Assembly (NCBI GenBank): GCA_029959195.1 | Contig: CP114127.1 | Location: 310,001 to 374,000 of the forward strand | Direction of reading: 5' to 3' | Origin: Dictyophora rubrovolvata | Taxonomy: Eukaryota > Basidiomycota > Agaricomycetes > Phallales > Phallaceae | Length of the DNA: 64,000 bases | Shown here: piece by piece, positions 12,473-24,309 of the stretch | Layout of the letters: each line of letters starts with the position of its first letter | Numbering within the stretch: position 1 is the first letter of the stretch | The notes under the pieces: generated by a model | Told to the model about the DNA's origin: nothing | Seen by the model: only the letters and a program-made list of their open reading frames with translations | Database searches by the model: none | Translations under genes and position numbers: made by a program

Positions 12473-15400
12473 ATGTCGGTTCCAGTCAATGACACTCCGC
12501 TTAAGCCTCCCTCTCAATCTATCATTGCCAGTTCAAAAGCAACAGCGAAGGACGTCATGCAGGCCGTGAAGCAAGACCTGGACGGTTCCGTTGTTCTGAC
12601 ATCCAGCGAATTTTTCTTGCAACACATTCTTGGCATAAATGACAGCAAGGATTTGCCGCGCCCGTTGGAAGACGTGATCTCCCAGAACTACTCTGAGCGA
12701 CGGCGCCGATGGCGTGACCTTCCTACAGACGAGAATGTGGAAAGCAAATTCTATGAGCCGTTCGTACGCTTGGCCAATGAAATTGCCGACAAAACTGTGC
12801 AAGCTTTCCCTCACGATAAGCACACAATTAGAGGCAAGTGGCTTGATTGCCATTCCATCTCCCCGACGAAGACTACCGATTCGGTGGCCGATATACGACC
12901 GGATTGCGCTTTCGTTCCAAATGCAGATGTAGCATTGCGTCTAAGACAAGAGTATTCCTCTTTAAAAGAAAATGTTTGTCATTTTTTTCTTTCTCTTTCA
13001 CCAGGCAACTGATAACATGAATAGATGGCAGCTGGTTTAGACGATGACAAGGTATATGGCTACTTCTTCTGTAGACGGTTGAACTGTGCTTAATCTTTAC
13101 CTTCCTCTTGTTTACAACCATTGAACATGATAACGTAACAGGAGCGAGTCGAAAAGGTAGATACCGTTTATTGTGTTGTTGAAGATTAATTGAGATCTTC
13201 ATCCCTGTTAGGTTCGTCAACTTTGGTGGAGCCAGATCGTCGTCGCTGTCGAAATGAAGAGGGCTAAGAAGGCAAACCCGTCTGATCAGAATGCCCAATA
13301 CCGCGGAGCCTTACCCCAACTCTGCGGGTATATTCGACAAGTGTTTCGGCAGCAGTTAGACAGACGGTTTGCCTTAGGGATCACCCTCTCTTTCAATAAC
13401 ATCGCCGTATGGCTCTGCGACAGATCTGGAGTGCTTGGAATGACCCAAGTTAGTAATATCCACAGTGTTAGTGCATATTCTGTTATTCTATCCATCATTC
13501 CTTCTAATTAGTGCAAAAGGAGCCAAGGACATTTGTTCGCATAATCAGTGCCATATCTCGTCTTCCAAGTTATCGGCTGGGATATGATCCCACTATGCAA
13601 TTGTATGAGGCGTCCCTCAGAAAATTTCAATTCTCACACCAAATCCGACAAGCTCCACCACAATTAACTGAAAGCAAATGGATGTTGACTGTAACGGATA
13701 ACCGGGATTCAAACAACCTGCACCAACCAGTGATTCGCCAAGTCATTCTTGATGGACCACCGTTGTTAGCCCGTAGCGCCGAGGTGATGAACGGTCGCGC
13801 TGTCCAAGTACACCAAGGTTATTTGAAAGAGGATTCAGAGAAATTCTACAGGGTAAGCATCAAGGTTTTTCTCATGGAATAACACACTTACATTCATGGG
13901 CTGCAGTCTCCGTTAGTGATAAAGACGTCGTGGCAACCATTAACGAAGATCAAAACTGAAGGGCCCCTGGTTTCTTTTGAAGCCTATTTTTATGGTTTGA
14001 TTTCCGCCTTTAAAGACCGAGTTCTCGCGGCATCTGTCGTAATGACTAACCATGGCTGGGGTGATACTCATGACAGTATCGATGGTGCTATTGCTGTTTC
14101 AACGATGAGTTATGTTCGCAAATGCGCTCAAGCAGACATCAACACAGCTAAGGAGATTAACCATAAGATCGAGGAGTCGTTGAGTAGGAAAGAAGACTTG
14201 GACGAGAGAAAAGAACCCTTGGCATTCTTGGCCTTTGGCAATGCTACGACTGTTTCAAATGATCATCTATATTTTGGGCAGGACCCTTCGGGATTGGCCG
14301 ACCGACTTCAAACAAGGATCGTTTTGAATGTTTGGGGCTATCCGTTGAAATTCTTTACGTGCAGAGAGGAGTTGCTTCAGAATATTAGAGACACGATTCA
14401 GGGTCAGCTTTATTGATTTGGTTGAGGTTTTTAACAAAATAACGATGACTGTAGATCATTTGGAGATGCTTGAATCTGGTGTCTTGCATAGAGATCTGAG
14501 TGATGGAAACATCATCATGCAGCCGATGAACCCGGAAAGCGGGGTTGATATCTACGACTCGGTTTCTCGAACGACCGGAAGATTGATCGACTTGGACCAC
14601 GCGAAAGGAACTGAAAACAAGAAGACCGTTGGAGAGATTCCGTCGTCAGACCTGGTTAAATTCGCAACACAAGTTCTCAGGTCCCGGTTTCTTAACACTC
14701 CAGTGACGGAAGATGCTGTAGCGCGGGGACTGACGTTTGTACGACCTATGGAACTGGGTATATATTGTAATGCAGCAATACGGTTCGATGTTATGAAGTC
14801 AGAGTCAGATGAAGGTGACTGGACTGCGGAGGATCTCGGATGGGAAGATGTGGTATGAAAAAATGTCCTCCAAACTTTATTCGTCAACTAATCACATACA
14901 GGAACCACAACCGGATTTTGACTCACATACTCCTGACGTTGTAAAACGAACGGTAATTATCTTCGATATGGAATATCGACAAACACTCATTATCCTCAGG
15001 GCACGATTCCTTTCATAAGCCATCGGTTGATGAGAATATATCCCGAAGCGCATAACGGCATCCATGACATGGAGTCACTATTTTGGGTTCTTATTCACAT
15101 ATGTCTCATCAGAGAGTCTGGAGGTGGAAATCGACGGACCGATCTCAGTGAAGGGTCTAAAAAGCGCAAGGAGTATAACAATCTTATCACAAGGCTCTTC
15201 TACTCTGATCAGGATCTCATTGGCCCACGCAAGCAAATTTATTTCGACATAGACTCGGGTGAACGTTTCGAAGATTTGCTCACTTATGTCCACGATTATT
15301 TCGACTCTTTCAAGGACTTGTTGCGACGTTGGCGAAATGTACTCGTACTCGGTTATACTTTCAAGGCCTATGAGTATTACCGAGTGCACCATTACATCCT

Positions 15401-15917
15401 TAAGATTATTGATGATACCCTGAGGCTCTCAGCAGTTCAAAATGAAGACAGGAACACACCAGTCATTCAACAGGAATTGGCTCGACGGGCTAAAGATTAT
15501 AAATTTATCTGCAAGATTCCGGATACCCAAGACGGCAATACCTCTTCCATTAATGCTGTTCCCCCAGTGCCTCCTCCTTCCCTTTCGTCCCCGGCGAGTC
15601 GGGTGCAGGTCCCACAATCAGCTCCCCGATTCCCTCAAGCTGCTCCGAACCGTGTTTCAGCTCCTTCGTCGAACGCTACACCCACGCCCGCTACAATCCA
15701 TCCTTATCCCTCCGTTCCTACCCCCGCGCCCACTCCAAATCGTCTTCCTACTTTATTTCCTCCCTCACCTTCCTCATCAAATCGCCCAGTGTCAAACGTT
15801 GTGTCAGGTTCCGTCCCGACGACTCCCAGCCCCGGTCGCGCGAATCCTTCCGCAGTTCCTCGGCAAACCCACACTTCGCCGAAGATGCCTATTCCCAAGA
15901 AAGCTCGCAAAGAATGA
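12473..15917 (+). CDS. FunK1-type fungal protein kinase, intact
   Basis: A protein kinase of the family expanded in agaricomycetes (Pfam Pkinase_fungal). About 990 aa from nine exons. Exon 1 is 12473-12973, and two tiny exons (9 and 5 codons) follow near 13025-13155. The N-terminal half holds the FunK1-specific region (IRPDCAFVPNADV; VVAVEMKRAKK; RGALPQLCGYIRQVF). The catalytic loop is VLHRDLSDGNIIMQ (His codon at 14487) and the metal-binding loop is RLIDLDHAKGTE, the FunK1 variant of DFG. Next come GTIPFISHRL and HNGIHDMESLFWVLIHICL, the diagnostic C-lobe block with Asp-Met-Glu-Ser. A 52-nt intron (within 14404-14456) must be removed before the HRD segment. The last 130 residues are Pro/Ser/Thr-rich and end basic (IPKKARKE). 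All key residues are present. Substrates of this family are unknown. It is convergent with the kinase at 16.8-19.3 kb. Confidence 0.88.
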
Positions 15918-16079
15918 GACGTCATGGGGTTTGACCAGTATGTTGTTGCAAAGTTATGCTGCTGTGAATATTACATGTACTCTTCTGTCAATAAAGTTTT
16001 TTTTATCTATGTCATAGTTCCTTCATTCGAAGTTAGGAACGGGTACAATCCACACGAATGCTATTGCATAAGTGTAGGC

Positions 16080-16560
16080 AATCACATGCCAAGGGGACTT
16101 GAACAGTGCAGGCCAAAACTCATGAGTGACGATGACGCTGTTTCAACGATGGAATATGTTTGCGTTCGCAAACATTCTCAAGAGGATATCGACACGGCTG
16201 AAGTAACCGTAAGATCAGGGAGTCATTGAGTGGGAGAGAAGACTTGGACGATTTAGCGTTCTTGACATTTGACAATGCTACGACTCGTCCGAACGACCAT
16301 CCATATTTTGCGCAGACAACTGGTGACGAAGAGCTACAAAAGATAGGGAGGAGCTCGATACACAGGAAGACAAAAACAAGACAGACCGCAATCCCAATCA
16401 GTGCCAGTCGGGTTACACGGCACGTGCCTTCCATGATAGACTCGGAGTAATGTAAGCGGACACCAATGCAGCTGAATTAATCAACCGCGCGATCTCAAAA
16501 ATCAATGAGTTAGAAAGAGGATTTGAACAAGACAAAAGAACAGCTGAGTGTCTGATATAG
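16080..16560 (+). pseudogene. FunK1 kinase fragment, copy 2
   Basis: Directly downstream of the intact kinase. 16110-16315 matches kinase positions about 14085-14285: VSTMSYVRKCAQADI is echoed by VSTMEYVCVRKHSQEDI, and AFGNATT by TFDNATT. It then breaks off after YFAQ. 16320-16560 matches the repeat at 10310-10440, including the shared TGTCTGATATAG. Only the end of the N-lobe half is present, so it cannot encode a kinase. It looks like a partial tandem copy. Confidence 0.6.
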
Positions 16561-16812
16561 GTATTAGACCAGGTAAAGCTCTTGGCGATAGATAAAGGTC
16601 TTCGCGAGTGAAATCAATTGAGTTAAAAGCTCGCAGTATATTTCATTTAAAAGACACTGTTTCAAGCACGTAACCCTGTATTAGCATTATATTTCTTCAT
16701 AAAAAGCATCGTGTATCAAGAGTATCGATCACTAATCAGTAGCGTCAATTCAATTACAAAAACGTGGGACGGGAAAAGTAGTACTATGAAATGATCAAAG
16801 AACTAGGCAAGT

Positions 16813-19309
16813 TCACAACTGTTGATATTGATCAAGTTGACGGAGCTCTGAGATCCCTTGATCTAATATACTGAATAGGCCGTCATAAGTAGCTTTGCCA
16901 AACGGGTGAGCTTTAGACCTGCTCGTCTGCCTGGTCTTAATCACATAGTCCTGGAGGTCATCAAAGAACTGGATTAGTGGAGCATTGAACGACTCGAGTA
17001 ACGGCCTTCCAAACATCATTACCGGGACTTCGCCATATGCTCTGGCGCGAGATATTCTGTTTAAATCAATATACCCGAATAGGCCTTTGAAACTCGTCTT
17101 AAGCTTCTTGATTATCGCTTCATCGGGGATGTTGATATCCTGAAGGGGCCGCTTAACATATGCTAAACGTCGGAGCGTTGCATAGTAAATAACCCAAACG
17201 AATGATTCAACGTCGTGGTAGACTTCATGTTTTATGGCTCGGTTATCGGCCATAGCTTCAACAAGTTCGCAAGCCATAAATTGAACAGTTCCCTGTACTA
17301 ATATATAAGCACAGATACAGTAATTGGAGCCTCCACGTACCGTCATAGGAGCTCCACGTTGAACGGATGACCAGGTTGTGTGGGTCCTTGTCGTTGGAGA
17401 CGTCATATATCCACCAGGGGTAGGAATCGGAGGGACAGCTATTGTCCTCTGTGCTTCCAATTGCTCATCTTCTATTCTAGCAAATTCTAAATCGGTCAGA
17501 AATCCTCTTCGCTCATCAGGCACGTCAGAATTTAAAGATAGTAAGAGGTTGCCGGCGCTGACGTCACGGTGCAGGATCTTTGCATCAACGAGGAATTTAT
17601 GTCCTATAATTCATGATCAGAAGCGCATGATAGTGAAAATTGAAAAATCGTACCAGCAAGCGCAGCTCTTATACCAAGAAAGAGTTCCAAAAAATTATCG
17701 AATTCCCATAATGGACGTCCTATCGTCTTGAAAAAAACACGGTGTAGGATGGTCGTATCATTCTCCTGGTTTCCCGACATATCCCGTAGATTCGCTGCAG
17801 TCAGTTTACGACTATCCGGAAACGAAACATCTCCCCCAATGGAGTGTTCAACTAATCCCTCAGGTCTTCCAAAAGACCCTTGCTGCTGTTCCCGTGATTC
17901 TAGTTCAAAACGACTCTTCACGGTCCTCACATGCTCATAAATAAGCGATTCTTGCGTTCGACCGCTTCTCCTCCAAGCCGATTTCATAATTAAGAGCGAC
18001 GCCGCAACACTCTGTGATGAATTCGGTGAACTCGTGACTGTCCAGACATTCGTACCACGACCCATCAGAGACAGCGACGTCCAAATGGGCAGTCCAATTG
18101 TGTAATACGTGGCGCCGTAAAATTTGATTGAATATGTAGGGTACTTGGCAAGTTTTTCAACTTCTTCTTTGCGAGAGCGATGAGTGGATGGGATGATGTT
18201 CTGCGAATAAAGCCGGCATGCTTTGGAGAACGAATTGTCGAGAGGAAGTTGCTTGACATTAGGGTCCATCCCCAATTCGTACGGAGTCATGTCACAGGAT
18301 AGACGTCTGATAACACGAATAAAGAGTTTGAAGTTCCCCCACATGTCTTCAATCTCGGAAAACTCGACCCCGTCCCTATCGAAGATAGCCACGCAGAATT
18401 TCCTGCCAAAGATGAGCAGACCAACAGAGAAAATTTGGAACGGTCTTGCAGACATATGAAGTCGAGCGTAATCTGCAGCTTGAGCAGTAAAGTCCGTCGG
18501 TGTGGGTTGCCGTGCACCGACAACTTGGAGACCTTGGTTTGACGATGCTTTCAGTTCAACGAACGCCAGTCGACGACGCCATAAGCGTTTGCCACCATTA
18601 ACTTCGTATGTCGGGTTCCTTGGACCCACCACTTCGCAGACAGTGAAATCCGGGATAATTTGGGGGAAAGAGAATGTATCGCCCTCCGATGTAAGCTTAG
18701 AATCTTTAATAAAAACCCACTCTCTTTCGAACGTGGCGGGTCCAGACGCCCTGATCATTTCAAAGATGGAATACTATAGTAGTTTTCAGAAAAATGGTCA
18801 ATCGATTGATAAAAGACGGTAAGACTAACAAGAGGCTCCATCATCAATCTTTCTCGTCTTTTATTAACCTCCTTATAGTTTGTCTTTTCCATTTTGGCTT
18901 CGGCGTATATGTTGGCTTCCTCCTCATCCACTTCTTTGGGAGATCTACGGTCGGCAATGGCAACGAGTTTCAAAAGAGTTTCTTTGGACTCGGCCACCTT
19001 GGAGTTGGTTTTCAAAGAATTGATGCAATTCTCGACTAGATTGCCATCAACATTATCGATACCCAGACGTTGAAGAACATTGGGGCTGTTGAAATGCATA
19101 CTCCCCTTCAGTTCTTCCTTCAAAAATTGACGAACGTCTTTCGCATCGTATGAGGCGATACCGGGAGCACTGGCGAAACTTTGAGTAGCTGCACCAGGTC
19201 TCTGAGGTGAGAGTTCCATCGTCACAATTAGTGAAATTTCATCCCAAATGGCCTGTTTAAATACACGTACCTCTCCGTATAGATATCCACCTTTGGGGTC
19301 ACTAGTCAT
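16813..19309 (-). CDS. FunK1-type fungal protein kinase, second intact gene
   Basis: About 757 aa from five exons on the minus strand. Exon 1 is tiny (MTSDPKGGYLYGE, from 19309). Exon 2 holds a helical N-terminus (KDVRQFLKEELKGSMHF, LVAIADRRSPKEVDEEEAN). A 50-nt intron near 18815-18770 leads to the large exon with the FunK1 N-terminal region (QIIPDFTVCEVVG, RRRLAFVELKASSNQG, TAQAADYARLHMSARP). After a 51-nt intron near 17655-17607 comes the catalytic loop ILHRDVSAGNLLL, then FLTDLEFARIE in place of DFG. Another intron is followed by GTVQFMACELVEA and HEVYHDVESFVWVIYY, the diagnostic FunK1 C-lobe motif. All core motifs are present. It shares the fold but little direct sequence with the 12.5-kb gene, so the two are old paralogues rather than a recent duplication. 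The role is unknown. Confidence 0.87.
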
Positions 19310-20399
19310 GCAAGAGGTTGTTTGACCAATGTTCGACTTCTCCGGAAAAACAAGGGCTTTGAAACCCGATACAATCGGAATGTACGTATGTAATTGTGCG
19401 CGATTATGAATCTAGATTAGATCTTTGGCCAAAAAAAAAGGAAGACAGACGAAAAGAGTAACGGAAGGGTGAGGCGTGCAATGTTGGCGTAATGGCCAAA
19501 ACGCACGGGATCAATTCTTTACGTAATTCGGCCAACCGCAAAACACCATTGTCCAATCACGGGCTGTTGCCACCAACAACTCAACACGCCATTTTTTGCA
19601 AAAGTAAGTCATCTCCAAATAATTGAAAATCGTAAATTTAAAGCTGAGTCATTGGCATAGTTGGAATGAGGCCCTGTCATAGTGTATATCGATAATGGAG
19701 AGGTCCAAGTTCCCTTAGCTTCAATGGAGTTTACATAATTTTAAAAATTCTGATTTTGAACTACCAAAACGAAAATTAAAATTTATCAATTTTTTGTACC
19801 CCTAATTGATATATGGGCGTATCTCTGCGTAACAATGGCTGTCTCGCGAACCGGAGATCTGAAAAGTGTCTGGACACGAAGGCCGCAAATGGACACAGAA
19901 GCAATTATTGGACAATCTCCCTTATTATGACTCATAGAGCTTCCAAAATATTGAAGCCTGCGGATCCGATATTCCTCGCTTGTACCATTCTTTGTCCAGG
20001 TGTCAAATTTTCATCGATCGCAATCGTCCAAGTGACTATCACAAGGTGACTATGTACATATGATAAAAGCTTCTCGATAATCACCAGCAAGGGGAAAAAC
20101 GGGGCAGAAATGAGCAGATATATGTACAGCCATACACCCGGAGAAGCAACAGCTCGTCTGTTCATTGGAACGTAGCTCTAGTCAGGACGCTACATCACTA
20201 AGCGAGACGGAATTTGGGATAAATTCCTACATGAACGTGAATTCATCACCGGTTCTATTTCCTTTATATCCATGTTCACCAAAAGACTTACTATATAACA
20301 CAGCTACGCGAGTGCCTTGCGTACACGATACGTCTTATCCTCAAGGATTTTGACGATAGCCTCCCTCCGTACCGAGATATAAAATTTGGCATCCTTTAC
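19310..20399. other. Intergenic, no supportable gene
   Basis: AT-rich in part (19720-19800). Open frames of 78 and 77 codons overlap on opposite strands at 19813-20165 with no motif. The first 150 bp are the promoter of the minus-strand kinase. Confidence 0.35.
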
Positions 20400-21640
20400 C
20401 AAAGAAGAAAGCAAAGGCGAGCTTAAGACTAAATAAAATTAGGTGGGTAAAACAAATGATGGATATGTTAAACGGAATGTAAGCGTAAATACAAGAGTGA
20501 GACTTTTGGCATGAAATGAGGCGAAGAGCACGGAAAAAAAGGATGAGAAAAGAAAATGGTGGGCGCTTGAGCACTGAGGATGATAAGCCGCAGGCGCCGG
20601 CACGGCACCAACGTCCCGCTGCTCTCACCACGATCGCGCTCGAACGAATGAGACGTCCATCAAGCCATTTTTGTCCAAGTCTTCGTTCCCGGTCATCTTA
20701 TCACTCACAATCACGTTTTACACCCTTGGATTTCCCTTTTCTTTCAACATTTCACCAACTTCAAGTGCGACCAGCAACCTTAGGAGATTCATTCAGATCG
20801 AGTGGAGGACGTTACACGAGCTACCGTGCCATTACAACGAGAAAGGTCGACGCTCACAGAAGCAGCAAGCTCGACCAGCATGTGTAGTTATAGTTTCACC
20901 TGCTTGACCCATATTACCTTCGGCACTGGGTTAGCTGGTCATTCCACACTATAGCAGCACTTAACTACGCTCAAGATACCTTGTCTATATCAAGACTGTT
21001 TCCGCATAGCTTGACTGCGACATTATCCAATGCTTCTGATTCAAATGTCCAACAACTCTTAGTTGCCCGCCGCTCGCATCATCCACAGGGTACAGCATCA
21101 TCAAAAACGAGTGACCAGAAGGTAGCAGTCGTCAGCCGGTCACCGCAATTTGGCACTGCCAACACAGCATATGAAACTATCACCAGGGTCTGTACGATAG
21201 ACATAGAAATTATGTCACCGACAGTTATAATAGGTATCATCGTGGGTGCAACGAACGCAAGTGAGTACCCAATTTTCCATTCACCTAGTTGTCGATGACG
21301 GGGTTGATTCCGTTGACCGTCCTAACCGCTCAGGCCAGGTCCTACCTGAGGCCGGCGTGGTGCTGAGACCGTGCTGCGGCAGTCCCTCGCCAAACTCACA
21401 CTTCGCCAAAAGATGCCTCTTCCAAAATCTAAGGCTCGGAAAAATGAGACGCCATGGGTTTGGGTCGGTATTCCTGATTATGTTGCAAAGTTATGCTGGC
21501 GGCGATGTATGTACCCTTCTGTTAATAATAATCCTTTTGTTCTACGTCATCGTCCTCCGAGTCCCTTCCTCGAAACGAAGTACAGAGAAATGCCATAGGA
21601 GGACTTATTTCGTTTCATTTATGACAGACGGTTGACCAGA
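20400..21640 (+). pseudogene. FunK1 kinase remnant, copy 3 (leader plus 3' end)
   Basis: The leader 20410-20570 matches copy 1 (GCGAGCTTAAGACTAAA, GGTAAAACAAATGATGGAT, GTAAGCGTAAATACA). The middle 20650-21290 shows no similarity that I can recognise. From about 21370 the sequence matches the kinase 3' end (CACTTCGCCAAAAGATGCC, GCTCGGAAAAATGAGACG, and the 3' block TGTACCCTTCTGTTAATAA). The kinase domain is missing. The shared 3' block marks the start of the tandem unit that continues into the DPBB gene. Confidence 0.6.
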
Positions 21641-21845
21641 AAAGAAGACTAGATGGCACCCGGTATTTGCTCACGAGCCAGAGTTTTAAAATAATTAGAT
21701 TCTATTGGCTAAGGATCAAAAACAATACACGAGTAAACGAATGCCAAGCCCAATTCGCCCAATAAATACATCAAACTGGATATTTCACTTCGGACCGTAA
21801 ATCAGCAAATGCGGGACCACTGTCATTTCTGTAAGTTAACCCTCT

Positions 21846-22441
21846 TTAATCCTCAAATACCCAATTAACTATCATTGGAGATCAGTTATTAGATTATTTC
21901 AAGTAGGGTTTATATAATGAAAACACACCGTTGATTTCGCCTACGCTGAGACTGTTGAGTTGTTGGAAAACTCCAGACGTAAGGTCAATGTTGTTCTTGT
22001 TACCGTCGATTGCTTCACATCCTTCGCAAAGATCTTGAACAACTACACCGCTGACACTTTTGCCGTTGGATGTATCGGTCACCGTTATTTTCTTTCCGCA
22101 TAGACTTCCTCCTTGATATTCACCGGTACCTAGAAGCTAACGCGTCGGACACGCCGTAATTGTTTTTTTTCGACTGCTTACTCAAGGCAACCGCCTTTTG
22201 AGAGTTTTGAAGTGTTGAGCCGCAAGCTCCAGTTCCTCCATTAGGAGTATAGAATGTAGCACTGGACCAGGTCACAATCGTCAACGTCCATACGGTCAAT
22301 TTCGCAGTTTACTTACATCCCATGATGATCTCCACTTGCTCGTGCTACCAAATCATTTGTGGACGGTGGCATGGGCGTTGCTGAAGTGACCATGACGGAA
22401 AAGAACAAAGTAACTAAAGAGACGACTCGGGGGGAGAACAT
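21846..22441 (-). CDS. Secreted DPBB/RlpA-like small protein, paralogue A
   Basis: A small extracellular double-psi beta-barrel protein, similar in layout to fungal RlpA-like, barwin-like and riboflavin-aldehyde-forming-enzyme-like proteins. The start at 22441 gives a signal peptide (MFSPRVVSLVTLFFSVMVTS then ATP). Four exons join as follows: exon 1 to HHG, GTAAGT intron, then IATFYTPNGGTGACGSTLQN; intron; then TGEYQGGSLCGKKITVTDTS, VVVQDLCEGCEAIDG and NIDLTSGVFQQLNSL; a last intron (GTGTGT...TAG); and a short exon giving EINVNWVFED and the stop at 21846. Paired Cys (GACG/LCGK and DLCEGC) and the DLT..F..L block are the family signature. Without the last splice the frame would run on into SLYKPYLK, which lacks the normal NVNW ending. 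Some relatives bind cell-wall polysaccharide; catalytic activity is not implied. Confidence 0.85.
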
Positions 22442-22573
22442 GTTAACGGTTGAGTTAATGGTGTTAGGGAATGTAGTAGAAGAGTAGACAAAGGAGTAGA
22501 CAAAAGATCAAAGTAGGAGTTAGACGAGTTGAGTTTACTGTTGTCTGGATTGTATCGAGACAGAAGGTAAGTG

Positions 22574-22581
22574 CTTTTATA
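22574..22581 (-). promoter_or_regulatory. TATA box of DPBB paralogue A
   Basis: TATAAAAG on the minus strand, 132 bp before the ATG. The same element sits at nearly the same distance in the duplicate gene, as expected of a working core promoter retained in both copies. Confidence 0.5.
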
Positions 22582-24309
22582 CATTTCATTGAGACCAATG
22601 GCTGTATTCATTGGTCAACGTTCAAGTTACGTACAATTACTCATTGGGGTTCCATCGCCAGCTCCATCCCGGTATCACGGAAAATGAGCTGTTGAAAAAC
22701 AAGCTTACAGACGGATTCCGAAAATGTCTGGCTTTTTTTCTCTCCGAGCAAGAAACGGGCGACTATAAACCAAATCAAATCACAGTAGTATGCCTTTATT
22801 TTAACTCAATTAAAGGCATCCAATGATTGTATCGTACGGCTTGCAGTATACTCATACTTCATCCTTTGAGTAGTCAGACTTGAACCTGTCAGTCGATGAT
22901 TTCATGGAAGGAATTTAGCTTACTATCAATGTGATGGCCAAAGCATAAACTCCCACCACTGATTGAGTTTGGACCTATCTACCTTGAGGGTCGTATGAAA
23001 TTGGATATCATGTTTTTGATGAAAAAGGAAGTTTCATATACTGCGCTAAATTCCCCCTTTGGTCTTTACCCCAGCATCGCGCATCATGGACGTGCTAGTT
23101 CAATGTTCACTAACGATTCTTGCGGAGCTTTAAATTTTTTTTTTTCATAATATATCCGATGGTTATTAGAGGAGTTTACCATCAAATGGTGGACTCCGCA
23201 GTGTTCAACTCGAGTTGAATCCCAAAAATCTCAGAAATGGGATGGTTTTGCGCATCCGGACCATGTTTTAAATCACCGAAAACCCATGTGGGCAGACGCG
23301 CACTCTGCTAGATCAGTGTTTATGATGGCCCCCCTTAAATTGGGTTTATTTGATCATTAACTACACGCCCATGCAGGTTGATTAGAATAATATCTAATAC
23401 CACGACACAGTTGACTGGTATGTGCTTCATTATGTCTTATATATTCAGTACAGTGAGAACTCGACTTTAGACTCTATAATCACGAGAAGCACTTAGCAAC
23501 CTAGTTCGATTCCCGCTTTCCGCACAAGGTTTTCGTCCTTATCTTGTTTCGACCACGCCGACGACCTGCCGACAAAGCCTCGGGAGCTCCCCAATCTGAA
23601 TCCGTACCAATCACGATAGCGCCGACATGGACAACGGGATCCTGTCCAATACGCAAAGCGCTCGCGGATGCACTGAGGCACACGGGTCGCCTTAATTGTT
23701 TTCTGATTTCACAATGGCATGGGTAATCGCTGTACACTTCAGGCCAAGCAGCAGTATTCGTCGAGAAAGATGATTGGAATTCGAAGGTCAGGCCGGAATT
23801 TCAATTTTTTCGATTTCTGGGGGTATAGCTCGTATCTTCTCCTTCGCGTCACGGGCAGGTAGAAATATTCAAGAGGTTGAATGGGGAGAGAAAAAAAATC
23901 AGCTCATAGTATTATTAATATGCTCAAGCCATCCCAGTGCGCCATCTTTCTTTCTTACTTACTATCTTTACAAAAGCTTATTCTCCAAAGTGCCTCCCCC
24001 TTGTGACATGCGGAACAGTCATATACATAATCTTCAGCATCGTTGGCGCAAGTCGGTTTCTCCTCGTAGCTCTCCGTACGCCCCTATTTTCAAATCTCCC
24101 CCACTTCTTTTAATATACATCTTTAGACAGTATTCGGATTGGCTCTCTACATACAGTGCAAACCTACTCGAAGAGCAACCTCATCGTTCAAAAAGGTCAA
24201 ATGGAGCAATTCAAGTACTACATGGATCATAAATGCCTTCTGATTGGTATTGCAGGCTTTGTGGCTCTTCTTTCAACGTGCGTCGGTTTTGCGGGTGTTG
24301 TCCGAGTCA
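22582..24309. repeat. Spacer of tandem unit A, no gene
   Basis: Long DPBB-gene upstream region and spacer that is colinear with 27240-29130. Homologous blocks include GTTCAACTCGAGTTGAATCC (23202; 27857) and the AAAGATGATTGG region. About 200 bp at 23520-23720, rich in CG and with a 78-codon minus-strand frame, have no counterpart in unit B. Unit B instead carries a different segment at 28260-28520. A degenerate membrane-like frame (YMDHKCLLIGIAGFVALLST) at 24219-24290 is not preserved in unit B. Confidence 0.5.

Noticed and set aside
13254-13511. Separate small ORFs inside the kinase and other large genes
   Set aside because: These are exons or shadow frames of the spliced genes, shown by matching splice borders and family motifs.
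16120-16434. Minus-strand 104-codon frame with a membrane-like start (LALIGIAVCLVFVFLCIELL)
   Set aside because: Its second half is antisense to the kinase fragment at 16110-16315, and the equivalent repeat at 10310-10440 does not preserve the frame.
23460-23520. tRNA-like T-arm sequence GTTCGATTCCCGC
   Set aside because: The flanking bases do not form a T stem (CCTAG against CCCGC) and no acceptor, D or anticodon arm can be folded around it.
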